Source: RUG12461 sp045657665
Lineage (GTDB): Bacteria > Bacillota > Clostridia > Lachnospirales > Lachnospiraceae
DNA: 64,000 nt
Direction of reading: 5' to 3'
Assembly: GCA_045657665.1 (NCBI GenBank)
Contig: JAZOTN010000001.1
Location: forward strand, 6,817-70,816
The notes beneath the pieces are model-generated. The model was not told where the DNA came from. It saw only the letters and a program-made list of their open reading frames with translations, and made no database searches. The translations under genes and the position numbers were made by a program. This document shows positions 52,029-61,504 of the stretch, piece by piece. Each line of letters opens with the position of its first letter. The stretch's first letter is position 1.

Positions 52029-53429
52029 ATGGAAAGAGAAAACGCATGGAAATCTTATACGCAGACAGAAGTTAAAAAGGCATTTAATTTTGCAGAAGAA
52101 TACAAGGCATTTCTCTCGGAATGCAAAACAGAACGTGAATGCACGGCATACTTCATAGAGAAAGCCGAAAAAGCCGGTTTTCGGAATCTGACGGATGTGA
52201 TCTCGTCCGGGAAAAAGCTGAAGGCCGGCGATAAGGTTTACGCAGACAATTACGGAAAAGCCATCGCGCTGTTTATCATTGGAAGCGAAAAAATTGAAAG
52301 AGGAATTAATATTTTAGGAGCCCACATTGATTCACCTCGTCTGGATCTGAAGCAAAATCCGTTATACGAGGACAGCGAGCTTGTTTTGCTGGATACGCAT
52401 TATTACGGCGGCGTGAAGAAATACCAGTGGGTAACGCTTCCGCTCGCACTTCACGGAGTGATCATCAAGAAGGACGGGACGCGCGTGACGGTCAATGTCG
52501 GGGAAAAACCGGAGGATCCGGTATTTGGCGTCAGTGATCTTCTGATCCATCTTTCCGCAACGCAGCTTGAGAAAAAGGGTGCAAAGGTGGTTGAAGGAGA
52601 GGCGCTGGATGTCCTCGTCGGCAGCATGCCGAAGAAAGCGGCCAAAAAGGATGATGAAAAGGCGAAAAAGGATGCAGTCAAGGATCATATCCTCGAGATC
52701 CTGAAAAAAGAATACAAGATCGAGGAGGAAGATTTCCTTTCGGCCGAGATTGAAGTGGTGCCGGCGGGCACAGCGCGTGATTACGGCTTCGACCGGAGCA
52801 TGATCATGGGATACGGTCATGACGACAGGTGCTGTGCGTATCCGTCGTTTGAAGCGATCGTAGCGGCGGGAAAGCAGAAACGCACATCCTGCTGTCTGCT
52901 GGTTGATAAGGAAGAGATCGGGTCTGTCGGAGCGACCGGCATGGAGTCCCGGTTTTTCGAAAATACGCTGGCGGAAGTGATGAATGCATGCGGACAGTAC
53001 TCCGAGCTTGCACTCCGGCGTGCGATCACGGCTTCCAAAGCACTTTCCTCCGATGTTTCCGCGGCATTTGATCCGAATTATCCCACCGTGATGGAAAAGA
53101 AGAACTGCGCATATTTCGGACGGGGCATTGTTTTCAATAAATACACGGGTTCCCGCGGGAAATCCGGTTCGAACGACGCGAATGCGGAATACATGGGGGA
53201 ACTTCGCAGGATTTTCGATAAGAACAAGGTCTTTTTCCAGACGGCAGAACTTGGTAAGGTCGATCAGGGCGGCGGCGGAACCATTGCCTACATCCTGGGA
53301 AATTACGGGATGCAGGTGATTGACAGCGGCATAGCGGTTTTGAATATGCATGCACCTTGGGAGATCATCAGCAAAGCGGACCTTTACGAAGCATATAAGG
53401 GATATCTTGTTTTCTTAAAAGAAGCTTAA
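52029..53429 (+). CDS. M18 family aspartyl-type aminopeptidase
   Basis: A 466-aa M18 metallopeptidase: metal ligands in LGAHIDSPRLDLK, GYGHDDRCCAYPSFEAI and DKEEIGSVGATGMES, and a C-terminal His in NMHAPWEI. The insertion KKAAKKDDEKAKKDAVKDHI lies in the dimerisation/cap region. It removes N-terminal residues, often acidic ones, from peptides in the cytosol. GGAG lies just upstream of the ATG. Confidence 0.93.
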   Translation: MERENAWKSYTQTEVKKAFNFAEEYKAFLSECKTERECTAYFIEKAEKAGFRNLTDVISSGKKLKAGDKVYADNYGKAIALFIIGSEKIERGINILGAHIDSPRLDLKQNPLYEDSELVLLDTHYYGGVKKYQWVTLPLALHGVIIKKDGTRVTVNVGEKPEDPVFGVSDLLIHLSATQLEKKGAKVVEGEALDVLVGSMPKKAAKKDDEKAKKDAVKDHILEILKKEYKIEEEDFLSAEIEVVPAGTARDYGFDRSMIMGYGHDDRCCAYPSFEAIVAAGKQKRTSCCLLVDKEEIGSVGATGMESRFFENTLAEVMNACGQYSELALRRAITASKALSSDVSAAFDPNYPTVMEKKNCAYFGRGIVFNKYTGSRGKSGSNDANAEYMGELRRIFDKNKVFFQTAELGKVDQGGGGTIAYILGNYGMQVIDSGIAVLNMHAPWEIISKADLYEAYKGYLVFLKEA

Positions 53430-53484
53430 ATAAATAATTAAAATAAGATTTAACACAATAGATTAAAAGAGGATTTAATAATAT

Positions 53485-54417
53485 ATGAATCCACATCAAG
53501 TTGCAGAAGAGCTTCGTGATCTCATCAATCAAAAGCAGGATCCCGAGGTTCGCGCAGACATCCGGGAATCCGAACCCATGCGTGCGCACACAACATTCCG
53601 TGTCGGGGGTCCGGCAGAGGTTTTTGTGACAGCTACGGAGGGAGCGGTATGCCTGATCCGTTCGTATTGTGACCAAAACACCATTCCGCTTTTTCTTATC
53701 GGACATGGAAGCAATCTCCTTGTTCCGGACGAGGGCCTGAAAGGCGTTGTGCTTTCCCTGGAACCGGGCGATCCTTTCGCCGAGGTAAGGGGAGAGTGTC
53801 TCCATGCTTCTGCCGGGACGCTTCTCGGCAGCATCGCGGGTCTTGCCCTTTCATCGGGACTTGGCGGACTGGAATTTGCTGCCGGTATTCCGGGAACAGT
53901 CGGTGGCGGGGTTGTCATGAATGCCGGTGCATATGGTGGGGAACTGAAGGATATCCTTACCTCGGCCAGGGTTTTGACAAGAGACGGTGAGGTCAGGAGT
54001 GTCGCCCTTTCGGAATTGTCTCTTTCCTATCGCAGCAGCAGTGTCCAGAAAAACGGGTGGTTCGTGTTGTCAGCAGATTTTTTACTGCATTCGGATGATA
54101 CTATTTCGATCCGGGAAAAAATGGATGATTTTGCAAGGAGAAGAAGAGAAAAGCAGCCTTTGGAGTATCCCAGCGCCGGAAGCACTTTCAAAAGACCGGA
54201 GGGATACTTTGCCGGAAAGCTGATCGAAGACGCCGGATTAAGAGGCTTTACGATCGGAGACGCGTGTGTTTCCGAAAAGCATTGCGGATTTGTCATCAAC
54301 CGTGGAAATGCAACCGCGTCAGATATCCTTTCACTGATAAAGGAAGTACAAAAGAGAGTATATGAATCGAGCGGCGTGAAACTGGAACCGGAGGTTAAAA
54401 TTCTATGCGATTTGTAA
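53485..54417 (+). CDS. murB: UDP-N-acetylenolpyruvoylglucosamine reductase
   Basis: A 310-aa FAD enzyme that reduces UDP-GlcNAc-enolpyruvate to UDP-MurNAc. Signatures: RAHTTFRVGGPAEVFV, IGHGSNLLV, FAAGIPGTVGGGVVMNAGAYG, YRSSSVQ and YPSAGSTFKRPEG, the last marking the type II form. AGAGGA precedes the ATG. Its 3' end overlaps rapZ by 13 bases. Confidence 0.96.
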   Translation: MNPHQVAEELRDLINQKQDPEVRADIRESEPMRAHTTFRVGGPAEVFVTATEGAVCLIRSYCDQNTIPLFLIGHGSNLLVPDEGLKGVVLSLEPGDPFAEVRGECLHASAGTLLGSIAGLALSSGLGGLEFAAGIPGTVGGGVVMNAGAYGGELKDILTSARVLTRDGEVRSVALSELSLSYRSSSVQKNGWFVLSADFLLHSDDTISIREKMDDFARRRREKQPLEYPSAGSTFKRPEGYFAGKLIEDAGLRGFTIGDACVSEKHCGFVINRGNATASDILSLIKEVQKRVYESSGVKLEPEVKILCDL

Positions 54418-55280
54418 TTCTTACCGGAATGTCCGGATCCGGAAAGAGTACGGCGATGAAGATGATGGAGGATATCGGTTTTTTCTGTGTCGACAACCTT
54501 CCCATCTCTTTTCTGGAACCGTTTATGGATCTTGCCATGGGGGAAAATTCCGAGCTTCAAAGGGTGGCGGTCGGTATCGATATCCGGAGCGGTCGCCCGA
54601 TCGGAGAACTCGCAGAGGTGCTTGACCGTTGCCGGACGACCGGAAGGAATGTTGAAGTGCTGTTCCTTGATGCCGATGATTCGGTTCTTCTCAAACGCTA
54701 CAAGGAAACCAGACGGAGCCACCCGCTCGCGGAAAATGACCGTCTGGAGAGCGGGATCGAGAAGGAGAGAGAAAACTTAAAGATCCTTCGCGATAATGCG
54801 ACATATATCCTTGACACCAGCAATCTTCTGACCCGTGAACTGAAAGAGGAGCTCGGCAGGATCTTTATCGATAACCGCGACTATAAAAACCTGTTTGTCA
54901 CCATTCTTTCCTTCGGATACAAATACGGGATCCCTGCGGATTCCGATCTGGTCTTTGATGTGAGATTTCTCCCGAATCCTTATTACGTGGAAGAACTCCG
55001 TAAGAAAACGGGCATGGATCAGGAAATCAAGGACTTTGTCATGAAGTATGAAGAAGCGCATGTCTTCATGGATAAACTATATGATCTGGTTCAGTTTCTC
55101 CTTCCGAACTATGTGAAGGAGGGAAAGAGCAAGTTGGTGATCAGCATCGGATGCACCGGCGGGAAGCACCGTTCGGTAACGCTGGCGGAAGAGCTTTATC
55201 AGCGGCTTTCCGAGGATGACCGGTACGGACTCAAGATCGTTCACCGCGATATCGACAAGGACGCGTTAAGGGGAAAATAA
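54405..55280 (+). CDS. rapZ: RNase adapter / nucleotide-binding protein RapZ (YvcJ)
   Basis: A 291-aa P-loop protein: GMSGSGKSTAMKMMEDIGFF, CVDNLPISFLEPF, DVRFLPNPYYVEELR and the C-terminal CTGGKHRSVTLAEEL, all RapZ-specific. In E. coli it controls glucosamine-6-phosphate synthase via small RNAs; in Firmicutes (YvcJ) the role is less clear. Translationally coupled to murB, two bases before whiA. Confidence 0.95.
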   Translation: MRFVILTGMSGSGKSTAMKMMEDIGFFCVDNLPISFLEPFMDLAMGENSELQRVAVGIDIRSGRPIGELAEVLDRCRTTGRNVEVLFLDADDSVLLKRYKETRRSHPLAENDRLESGIEKERENLKILRDNATYILDTSNLLTRELKEELGRIFIDNRDYKNLFVTILSFGYKYGIPADSDLVFDVRFLPNPYYVEELRKKTGMDQEIKDFVMKYEEAHVFMDKLYDLVQFLLPNYVKEGKSKLVISIGCTGGKHRSVTLAEELYQRLSEDDRYGLKIVHRDIDKDALRGK

Positions 55281-55282
55281 AG

Positions 55283-55897
55283 ATGTCTTTTGCCGGCAAT
55301 GTCAAGGCGGAGCTGAGGGAAAAGAAGAAAAAGGGTAAAGACGACGGAAGGTTTGTACTCCGGGACGCCTTTCTTTCTTCCGGAACCATGAGCGACCCCG
55401 GGAAATCCTATCATTTTGAGATTGTATGTGAAAGCCGCAGCGAGGCGGAAAACTATGCGGGGATCATGCGTGATTTTTCTCTGGACGCCAAGGTGACCGA
55501 GAGAAAGACGCATTTTGTCGTATACCTCAAGGAAAGTGATGAGATCGCGGACATGCTCCGGATCCTCGGAGCCAGCAGGTCTCTCATGGAATACGAAAAC
55601 ATCCGCATCCTGAAGGAGATGAGAAGTTCTGTAAACCGGAGAGTGAACTGCGAAACGGCAAACATTAATAAAACCGTGGATGCTGCGATGAAGCAGCTTC
55701 AGGATATCAGGTTAATAGAAGAAAAGAAGGGACTCTCGGAGCTCCCGGAGACGCTTCGTGAGATGGCGGAGATAAGGATTCAGCATCCCGATGCGAGTCT
55801 CACTGAGCTTGGAGAATACTTTAATCCGCCTATCGGAAAGAGCGGTGTCAACCACAGACTTAGAAAATTAGCACAGATTGCGGAGGATTTGGCTTGA
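55283..55897 (+). CDS. whiA: WhiA-like DNA-binding protein, lacking one LAGLIDADG repeat
   Basis: Only 204 aa, against about 310 for normal WhiA. The family's N-terminal start (MSFAGNVKAELREK) is joined after a Lys/Asp-rich junction (KKKGKDDGR) directly to the second LAGLIDADG-type repeat (FVLRDAFLSSGTMSDPGKSY), then the conserved linker (MRSSVNRRVNCETANINKT) and the C-terminal helix-turn-helix (SLTELGEYFNPPIGKSGVNH). About 100 residues of the first repeat are missing. The frame is continuous, with no stop or frameshift, so it looks like an internal deletion in a working gene. WhiA influences cell division in Bacillus and sporulation in actinobacteria. It overlaps the next gene by four bases (TTGA). 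Confidence 0.9.
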   Translation: MSFAGNVKAELREKKKKGKDDGRFVLRDAFLSSGTMSDPGKSYHFEIVCESRSEAENYAGIMRDFSLDAKVTERKTHFVVYLKESDEIADMLRILGASRSLMEYENIRILKEMRSSVNRRVNCETANINKTVDAAMKQLQDIRLIEEKKGLSELPETLREMAEIRIQHPDASLTELGEYFNPPIGKSGVNHRLRKLAQIAEDLA

Positions 55898-56844
55898 GAC
55901 GAGTACTGTTTGTTTATAACATGCGTTCCGGGAAAGGTGCGATCAAAAGCAAAATAGCAGATATCATTGATCTGTTTGTAAAGAACGGGTATGAAGTGAC
56001 GGCGCATCCGACACAGGGACAGGGAGACGCGATAACCCTTGTGGAAAAGTCTGCGGAAGACTATGATCTGGTAGTCTGCAGCGGCGGTGACGGAACGCTG
56101 GATGAGGTTGTCACCGGTATGATGAAGCTTTCACGGCGTGTTCCCATCGGTTACATTCCGACCGGCAGTACAAATGACTTCGGATCTTCCCTGAAAATTC
56201 CCCGTACTGTTATGAAAGCAGCGGAAATCGCAGCGTGTGGTGAGAATTTTCCGTGCGATATGGGAACATTTACCGGTTATGGGAGCGAAAAGCCGGAGGA
56301 AAACGGAAAGGATTCCTTTGTATACGTGGCCGCATTCGGTCTGTTTACGGATGTTTCCTACGCGACGAGCCAACAGATGAAGAATATCCTCGGTCATGCC
56401 GCATATCTTTTTGAGGCGAGCAAGATCTTGGGCAAGACGGTACCCGGATACGCCATGCAGGTGGAGGTGAACGGAGATGTCATAGAGGATTGCTTTTCCT
56501 ACGGGATGATCACGAATTCCTCATCGATCGGCGGGCTCAAGGATATCGCCGGAAAAGGTGTGGAACTGGATGACGGCCTTTTTGAGGTAACGTTGATCCG
56601 GGAACCGCGAAATCCGCTGGAACTGAATAATATTCTTGGGGGGCTCGTCAATCTCATTGACTCGGATAACATATATGCCTATAAGACGGATCATATCAGG
56701 ATCAAGTCGAAAGATCCGGTTGCGTGGACGCTGGACGGGGAATACGGCGGCACTTTTAAGGGAGTGGACATCCGGTGTGAAAAACAGGCGGTCGACATCC
56801 GTGTGACGGATAAATTTCTGATGAAGAAACACAGTAAACATTGA
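55894..56844 (+). CDS. YegS/BmrU-type lipid kinase
   Basis: The 316-aa protein has the diacylglycerol-kinase catalytic fold: VLFVYNMRSGKG, VCSGGDGTLDEVVTGMM, IGYIPTGSTNDFGSSL and a C-terminal domain with WTLDGEYGG. It would phosphorylate a membrane lipid such as diacylglycerol. The TTG start is supported by GGAGG seven bases upstream, and its overlap with the whiA stop implies coupling. Confidence 0.9.
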   Translation: MRRVLFVYNMRSGKGAIKSKIADIIDLFVKNGYEVTAHPTQGQGDAITLVEKSAEDYDLVVCSGGDGTLDEVVTGMMKLSRRVPIGYIPTGSTNDFGSSLKIPRTVMKAAEIAACGENFPCDMGTFTGYGSEKPEENGKDSFVYVAAFGLFTDVSYATSQQMKNILGHAAYLFEASKILGKTVPGYAMQVEVNGDVIEDCFSYGMITNSSSIGGLKDIAGKGVELDDGLFEVTLIREPRNPLELNNILGGLVNLIDSDNIYAYKTDHIRIKSKDPVAWTLDGEYGGTFKGVDIRCEKQAVDIRVTDKFLMKKHSKH

Positions 56845-56869
56845 ATTCTGTATGCAGTCGTGATAAACT
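56841..56869 (+). promoter_or_regulatory. Possible promoter of fba
   Basis: TTGAAT (56841-56846), a 17-bp spacer and TAAACT (56864-56869), overlapping the stop of the upstream gene. Confidence 0.5.
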
Positions 56870-56918
56870 GATTTCGTAGGCGCTGCCTAACAAAAAGTCT
56901 GATTATGGAGGGAGTAAT

Positions 56919-57782
56919 ATGTTAGTATCGGCAACAGAAATGCTGAAAAAGGCAAAAGCAGGTCATTATGCAGTAGGACAGTTCAACATCAATAACCTGG
57001 AATGGACAAAGGCAATTCTTCTTACAGCAGAAGAGCAGAAATCTCCTGTAATCCTCGGCGTATCCGAAGGAGCAGGAAAATACATGGGCGGTTTCCGTAC
57101 CGTTCAGGCAATGGTGGAAGCGATGGATCAGGAGCTGAAGATCACCGTTCCTGTAGCAACCCATCTGGATCACGGAACATATGAAGGCTGCTATAAATGT
57201 ATCAAAGCTGGATTTACCTCCATTATGTTTGACGGATCTCATTATTCGATCGAAGAAAATGTCGCGAAGACGACGGAGCTCGTAAATGTGGCTCATAACC
57301 TCGGCCTTTCCATTGAGGCGGAAGTCGGAGCGATCGGTGGAGAAGAGGATGGCGTTATCGGAAAGGGCGAGTGTGCGGATCCCGATGAGTGCAAATCCAT
57401 TGCAGATCTCGGCGTTGACATGCTGGCTGCCGGCATCGGAAATATTCACGGCAAATATCCGGCTGACTGGGAAGGTCTTTCTTTCGAGACGCTGGATGCG
57501 ATCCAGCAGAAGACAGGTGTGATGCCTCTCGTGCTTCACGGCGGAAGCGGTATTCCGAATGAGCAGGTCAAGAAAGCGATCACTCTCGGCGTTTCCAAGG
57601 TGAATGTCAACACCGAATGCCAGCTTGCATTTGCAGATGCGACCCGTAAGTATATTGAAGCGGGAAAGGATCAGGAAGGCAAAGGATTTGATCCGAGAAA
57701 ACTTCTTGCACCCGGCTTCGACGCGATCAAGGCTACCGTTAAAGAGAAAATGGAGCTGTTCGGATCAATCGGAAAGGCATGA
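56919..57782 (+). CDS. fba: Class II fructose-1,6-bisphosphate aldolase
   Basis: A 287-aa zinc aldolase of glycolysis: VPVATHLDHGTYEGCYKCIK (zinc and catalytic region), SIMFDGSHYSIEEN, EAEVGAIGGEEDGV, GIGNIHGKYP (His) and LVLHGGSGIP (His) are all in place. GGAGGGAG precedes the ATG. Confidence 0.97.
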   Translation: MLVSATEMLKKAKAGHYAVGQFNINNLEWTKAILLTAEEQKSPVILGVSEGAGKYMGGFRTVQAMVEAMDQELKITVPVATHLDHGTYEGCYKCIKAGFTSIMFDGSHYSIEENVAKTTELVNVAHNLGLSIEAEVGAIGGEEDGVIGKGECADPDECKSIADLGVDMLAAGIGNIHGKYPADWEGLSFETLDAIQQKTGVMPLVLHGGSGIPNEQVKKAITLGVSKVNVNTECQLAFADATRKYIEAGKDQEGKGFDPRKLLAPGFDAIKATVKEKMELFGSIGKA

Positions 57783-57820
57783 TGACGACGTCTGCATTTG
57801 ATCAAAAGAAATCATAAGCA

Positions 57821-57850
57821 AGGGGGTGTTCCGGCATCGGGACACCCTCT
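57821..57850 (+). terminator. Hairpin after fba without a clear T-run
   Basis: AGGGGGTGTTCC pairs with GGGACACCCTCT (wobbles, loop GGCATC). Only CTGTCTG follows, so termination would be weak; it may instead shape the glnN leader. Confidence 0.4.
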
Positions 57851-57894
57851 GTCTGTAAAGGAAACAATGCGGCTATGAAAGGAGAATCCAAAGC

Positions 57895-60018
57895 ATGAGT
57901 GAGACAGAGTATTTCAGTGTGTCGGAGATCTTTGGCGAAAATGTTTTTAATGATACCGTGATGCAGGAGCGTCTGCCGAAAAAGGTATACAAGAAGTTGC
58001 GTGAGGTAATCGAGGAAGGACAGGAGCTGGATCTTGAGACTGCTGATGTGATTGCTCATGAAATGAAGGAGTGGGCGATTGAAAAGGGCGCAACTCATTA
58101 TACACACTGGTTTCAGCCGCTGACCGGTGTGACGGCGGAAAAGCATGACTCCTTTATTTCGGCACCGCTTCCGAATGGAAAAGTACTGATGAGCTTTTCC
58201 GGAAAGGAGCTGATCAAAGGGGAGCCGGATGCCTCGTCATTTCCGTCGGGCGGGCTTCGCGCCACTTTTGAGGCAAGGGGTTATACTGCCTGGGATTGTA
58301 CGTCGCCGGCATTTGTGAGGCAGGATCCTCTTGGTGCAACCCTTTGCATTCCTACCGCATTTTGTTCCTATACCGGGGAAGCGCTTGACCAGAAAACGCC
58401 TCTGCTGCGTTCCATGGAAGCGCTCAATGAACAAACGCTCCGTTTGATCCGGCTGTTCGGAAATACCACGAGCAAACGCGTAACGGCTTCTGTTGGTGCG
58501 GAGCAGGAGTATTTTCTTGTGGACCGGAAGAAATACCTGAAGCGTAAGGACCTGATCTTTACCGGCCGTACGCTTTTCGGTGCAATGCCGCCGAAGGGAC
58601 AGGAAATGGATGACCACTACTATGGAGCGATCCGAGAGAGAGTGGTCTCATTCATGCGTGATGTAAATAAAGAACTCTGGAAACTCGGCGTCACTGCCAA
58701 AACCCAGCATAACGAGGTTGCTCCGGCTCAGCATGAGCTGGCTGAGATCTATTCGGAAGCGAATGTGGCGGTTGACCATAACCAGATCGTAATGGAAACG
58801 CTCAAAAAGGTTGCGTACCGTCATGATCTGCAGTGCCTGCTTCATGAAAAACCGTTTGCAGGTGTGAACGGATCCGGTAAGCATAATAACTGGTCCCTTA
58901 CAACGGATGACGGTATCAATCTTCTGGATCCGGGGAAGACACCGCATGAAAACATACAGTTTCTGATAATCCTTGTCTGCGTTCTTTCTGCAGTTGATAA
59001 GCATGCGGGGCTTCTTCGTGCTTCCGCTGCGGATGTGGGAAATGACCACCGGCTTGGTGCGAATGAGGCTCCGCCGGCGATCCTCTCGGTGTTTCTCGGC
59101 GAGCAGCTTTCTGACGTGATCGCACAGCTGATCAATACCGGCTCCGCTACTCATTCCCTGCAGGGAGAAATGCTGGAAACCGGCGTTAAGACGCTGCCGG
59201 AATTCATGAAGGATGCGACAGACCGTAACCGGACTTCTCCGTTTGCGTTTACCGGAAATAAATTTGAATTTCGTATGGTCGGTTCCCAGGATTCCGTGGC
59301 ACAGCCGAACATTGTCCTCAATACGATCGTGGCAGAGGCTTTTTCCGATGCATGCGATGAATTGGAAGAAGCGGAGGATTTCGATCTGGCTGTTCATAAT
59401 CTGATCAAACGTCTTGCGGCGGAGCATCAGAAGATCATCTTCAACGGAAACGGATACTCCGAGGAATGGGTGAAGGAAGCGGAAAGACGCGGGCTTCCCA
59501 ATATGCGCTCTATGGTGGAGGCGATCCCTTCGTATGTGGCGGACAGCACAGTAGCTGTTTTTGAAAAATTTCATGTTTTCACAAAAGCAGAGCTAACCTC
59601 CAGGGCCGAGATCCTTTATGAGACATATGCAAAAACCATCAATATCGAGGCGAGATCCATGATCGATATTGCCAGCAAGCATATCATTCCGGCAGTGATC
59701 CGTGCCGTGACGCTTCTGGCGGAGTCTGCGAATGCGGTGAAAGAGGTTGCGGAGGATATTGATATCTCTGTACAGACAGAGCTGCTTCGTGAAGTGAGCG
59801 GCCTTTTGTCAGAGACGAAGGGAGCGCTTACCCGCCTCATAGAAGCGGACGAAAAAGCTTCGGCTATGGAAGAGGGAGAAAAACAGGCTTGGGTGTATTA
59901 TGAACAGGTTGTTCCCGCTATGGCGGCCTTAAGAACACCCGTGGACCGTCTTGAGATGATCGTGGATAAAGAGCTTTGGCCCATGCCTTCATACGGAGAT
60001 CTGATCTTTGAAGTATAG
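57895..60018 (+). CDS. glnN: Type III glutamine synthetase
   Basis: A 707-aa GSIII, much longer than GSI. Recognisable parts: the N-terminal FGENVFNDTVMQERLPK, GATHYTHWFQPLTG, EQEYFLVDRKKYLKRKDLIF, AKTQHNEVAPAQHELAEIYS and GVNGSGKHNNWSLTT. It makes glutamine from glutamate, ammonia and ATP. AAAGGAG precedes the ATG. Its end overlaps the next gene by 11 bases. Confidence 0.96.
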   Translation: MSETEYFSVSEIFGENVFNDTVMQERLPKKVYKKLREVIEEGQELDLETADVIAHEMKEWAIEKGATHYTHWFQPLTGVTAEKHDSFISAPLPNGKVLMSFSGKELIKGEPDASSFPSGGLRATFEARGYTAWDCTSPAFVRQDPLGATLCIPTAFCSYTGEALDQKTPLLRSMEALNEQTLRLIRLFGNTTSKRVTASVGAEQEYFLVDRKKYLKRKDLIFTGRTLFGAMPPKGQEMDDHYYGAIRERVVSFMRDVNKELWKLGVTAKTQHNEVAPAQHELAEIYSEANVAVDHNQIVMETLKKVAYRHDLQCLLHEKPFAGVNGSGKHNNWSLTTDDGINLLDPGKTPHENIQFLIILVCVLSAVDKHAGLLRASAADVGNDHRLGANEAPPAILSVFLGEQLSDVIAQLINTGSATHSLQGEMLETGVKTLPEFMKDATDRNRTSPFAFTGNKFEFRMVGSQDSVAQPNIVLNTIVAEAFSDACDELEEAEDFDLAVHNLIKRLAAEHQKIIFNGNGYSEEWVKEAERRGLPNMRSMVEAIPSYVADSTVAVFEKFHVFTKAELTSRAEILYETYAKTINIEARSMIDIASKHIIPAVIRAVTLLAESANAVKEVAEDIDISVQTELLREVSGLLSETKGALTRLIEADEKASAMEEGEKQAWVYYEQVVPAMAALRTPVDRLEMIVDKELWPMPSYGDLIFEV

Positions 60019-60655
60019 ATTTGTTTATCGGGGCGGTATCGGTGAGATCGAGGAAAAAAAATCCAGATTCATTGCATCGATCGAGCCGGTGAAAAGCGAA
60101 GAGGAAGCAATGCGCTTTCTTGCCGCAAAAAAGAAAGAATACTGGGATGCCCGGCATAACTGCCATGCTTTTTTGATCGGAGAGAATTCGGAACTCCAGA
60201 GGTGTTCTGATGACGGAGAACCCTCCGGGACGGCGGGACGTCCGATGCTGGAGGTCCTTCTTGCGGAAGAACTGCATGATACCGCGGTTGTGGTAACCCG
60301 TTATTTCGGTGGAACTTTGCTCGGAACGGGGGGACTTGTCCGCGCATACCAGGGCGCCGTGAAGGAGGCACTGAAATCCTGCCGGATCGCGGTAAAAGAG
60401 CGGGGAAGAGAGTTTTCGGTGCGGACGGATTATACTGACCTTGGACGGCTGCAACACCTTCTTGCGGAGAAAAATCTTCCTGTGACGGATACGGCCTATG
60501 AGGAGTCGGTCATCACAAAGGTGATGGTCCCGGAAAATCTTCTTGCATCCCTGACCTCGGAGGTCACGGATGCAACAGGCGGACGGGCGGTAATAGACGC
60601 TGGCGCTCCGGAGTTTTATGCGGAGATTGACGGAGAGGTTCTTAGGAATATTTGA
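60008..60655 (+). CDS. YigZ/IMPACT family protein
   Basis: The 215-aa protein has the IMPACT N-terminal domain (EEKKSRFIASIEPVKSEEEA; CSDDGEPSGTAGRPMLEVL; VTRYFGGTLLGTGGLVRAY) and a DUF1949 C-terminal domain. Members are linked to translation or the ribosome, but the bacterial role is uncertain. The TTG start has GGAG nine bases upstream within the end of glnN. Confidence 0.9.
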   Translation: MKYRFVYRGGIGEIEEKKSRFIASIEPVKSEEEAMRFLAAKKKEYWDARHNCHAFLIGENSELQRCSDDGEPSGTAGRPMLEVLLAEELHDTAVVVTRYFGGTLLGTGGLVRAYQGAVKEALKSCRIAVKERGREFSVRTDYTDLGRLQHLLAEKNLPVTDTAYEESVITKVMVPENLLASLTSEVTDATGGRAVIDAGAPEFYAEIDGEVLRNI

Positions 60656-60680
60656 CTTCAAGACGGCTGACACGTATAAT
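60652..60680 (+). promoter_or_regulatory. Promoter of the SGNH hydrolase gene
   Basis: TTGACT (60652-60657), a 17-bp spacer and TATAAT (60675-60680). The -35 overlaps the TGA stop of the YigZ gene. Confidence 0.85.
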
Positions 60681-60724
60681 AAAATATAGTATTTTTTCAT
60701 GGCAGTATTAAAGGACAGAAAGAC

Positions 60725-61504
60725 ATGAATTTTAAGAAGATCAAAACAGCAGTGCTCTCAACGATGCTGGCAGTTGGTATGCTGGCAGCGCCTCTTTCCA
60801 TACAGGCAGAGCCGCTAAGTGATTATACGGATTATTACGTCGAGGAGGAAACCGTTCAGGAAGACCTCACGGTTCTTTTCATCGGCAATTCCATTACCTA
60901 TCATGAACCTGTGCCGGGCGCATGGGATGCGGCATGGGGAATGTGTGCGAGCGAGCCGCAGAAGGACTTTGTACATCAGACAGGAAGGATCCTGAATCGG
61001 TATTTTGCAAATGCGGATTACTATCTTGTTAAGATGGCAAACTGGGAATGCCCGACACCGGGAACCAGCCGGATCGATTATCTTGCTGCTATCCAAAGAT
61101 CACTCAGTGTGAATCCCGATGTGATCGTTCTGGAGCTTGGCGAAAATGTGATAGATGATTCGACCTTTCCGACCGATTTTGTATTCATGATCGAGACGAT
61201 CAAAAATACGCTGCCGAATGTGAAGCTTGTCATGACGGGTAATACAGTGTCTGACTGGTGTTCACCGAATGTCGAAGCTATGAAGCGCAGCATAGCATAT
61301 TCTTATAATATTCCTTACGTGGATACGACGGAGATCCGGGACAATCCTTTATATCAGGCAGGCATGGGTTATCAGTTCCGCGGTACGGACGGTCTTATTC
61401 ACAATGTGCCGAATATCGGAGTTGCCCATCATCTGAGCGATGACGGTATGCTGTGGCTTGCACAGCATGTTGCAGATGAGATCATCCGGCTTTACGAGCC
61501 GTAA
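60725..61504 (+). CDS. Secreted SGNH/GDSL-like hydrolase
   Basis: The 259-aa protein begins with a signal peptide (KKIKTAVLSTMLAVGMLAAP, cleavage probably after IQA). The mature part has block I LFIGNSIT (nucleophile Ser), block III LELGEN, and block V DDGMLWLAQH (Asp/His). This is the SGNH esterase/acetylhydrolase pattern; the substrate is probably an O-acyl group on a cell-surface or dietary glycan. Its 3' end overlaps the convergent membrane gene by 23 bases. Confidence 0.8.
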   Translation: MNFKKIKTAVLSTMLAVGMLAAPLSIQAEPLSDYTDYYVEEETVQEDLTVLFIGNSITYHEPVPGAWDAAWGMCASEPQKDFVHQTGRILNRYFANADYYLVKMANWECPTPGTSRIDYLAAIQRSLSVNPDVIVLELGENVIDDSTFPTDFVFMIETIKNTLPNVKLVMTGNTVSDWCSPNVEAMKRSIAYSYNIPYVDTTEIRDNPLYQAGMGYQFRGTDGLIHNVPNIGVAHHLSDDGMLWLAQHVADEIIRLYEP

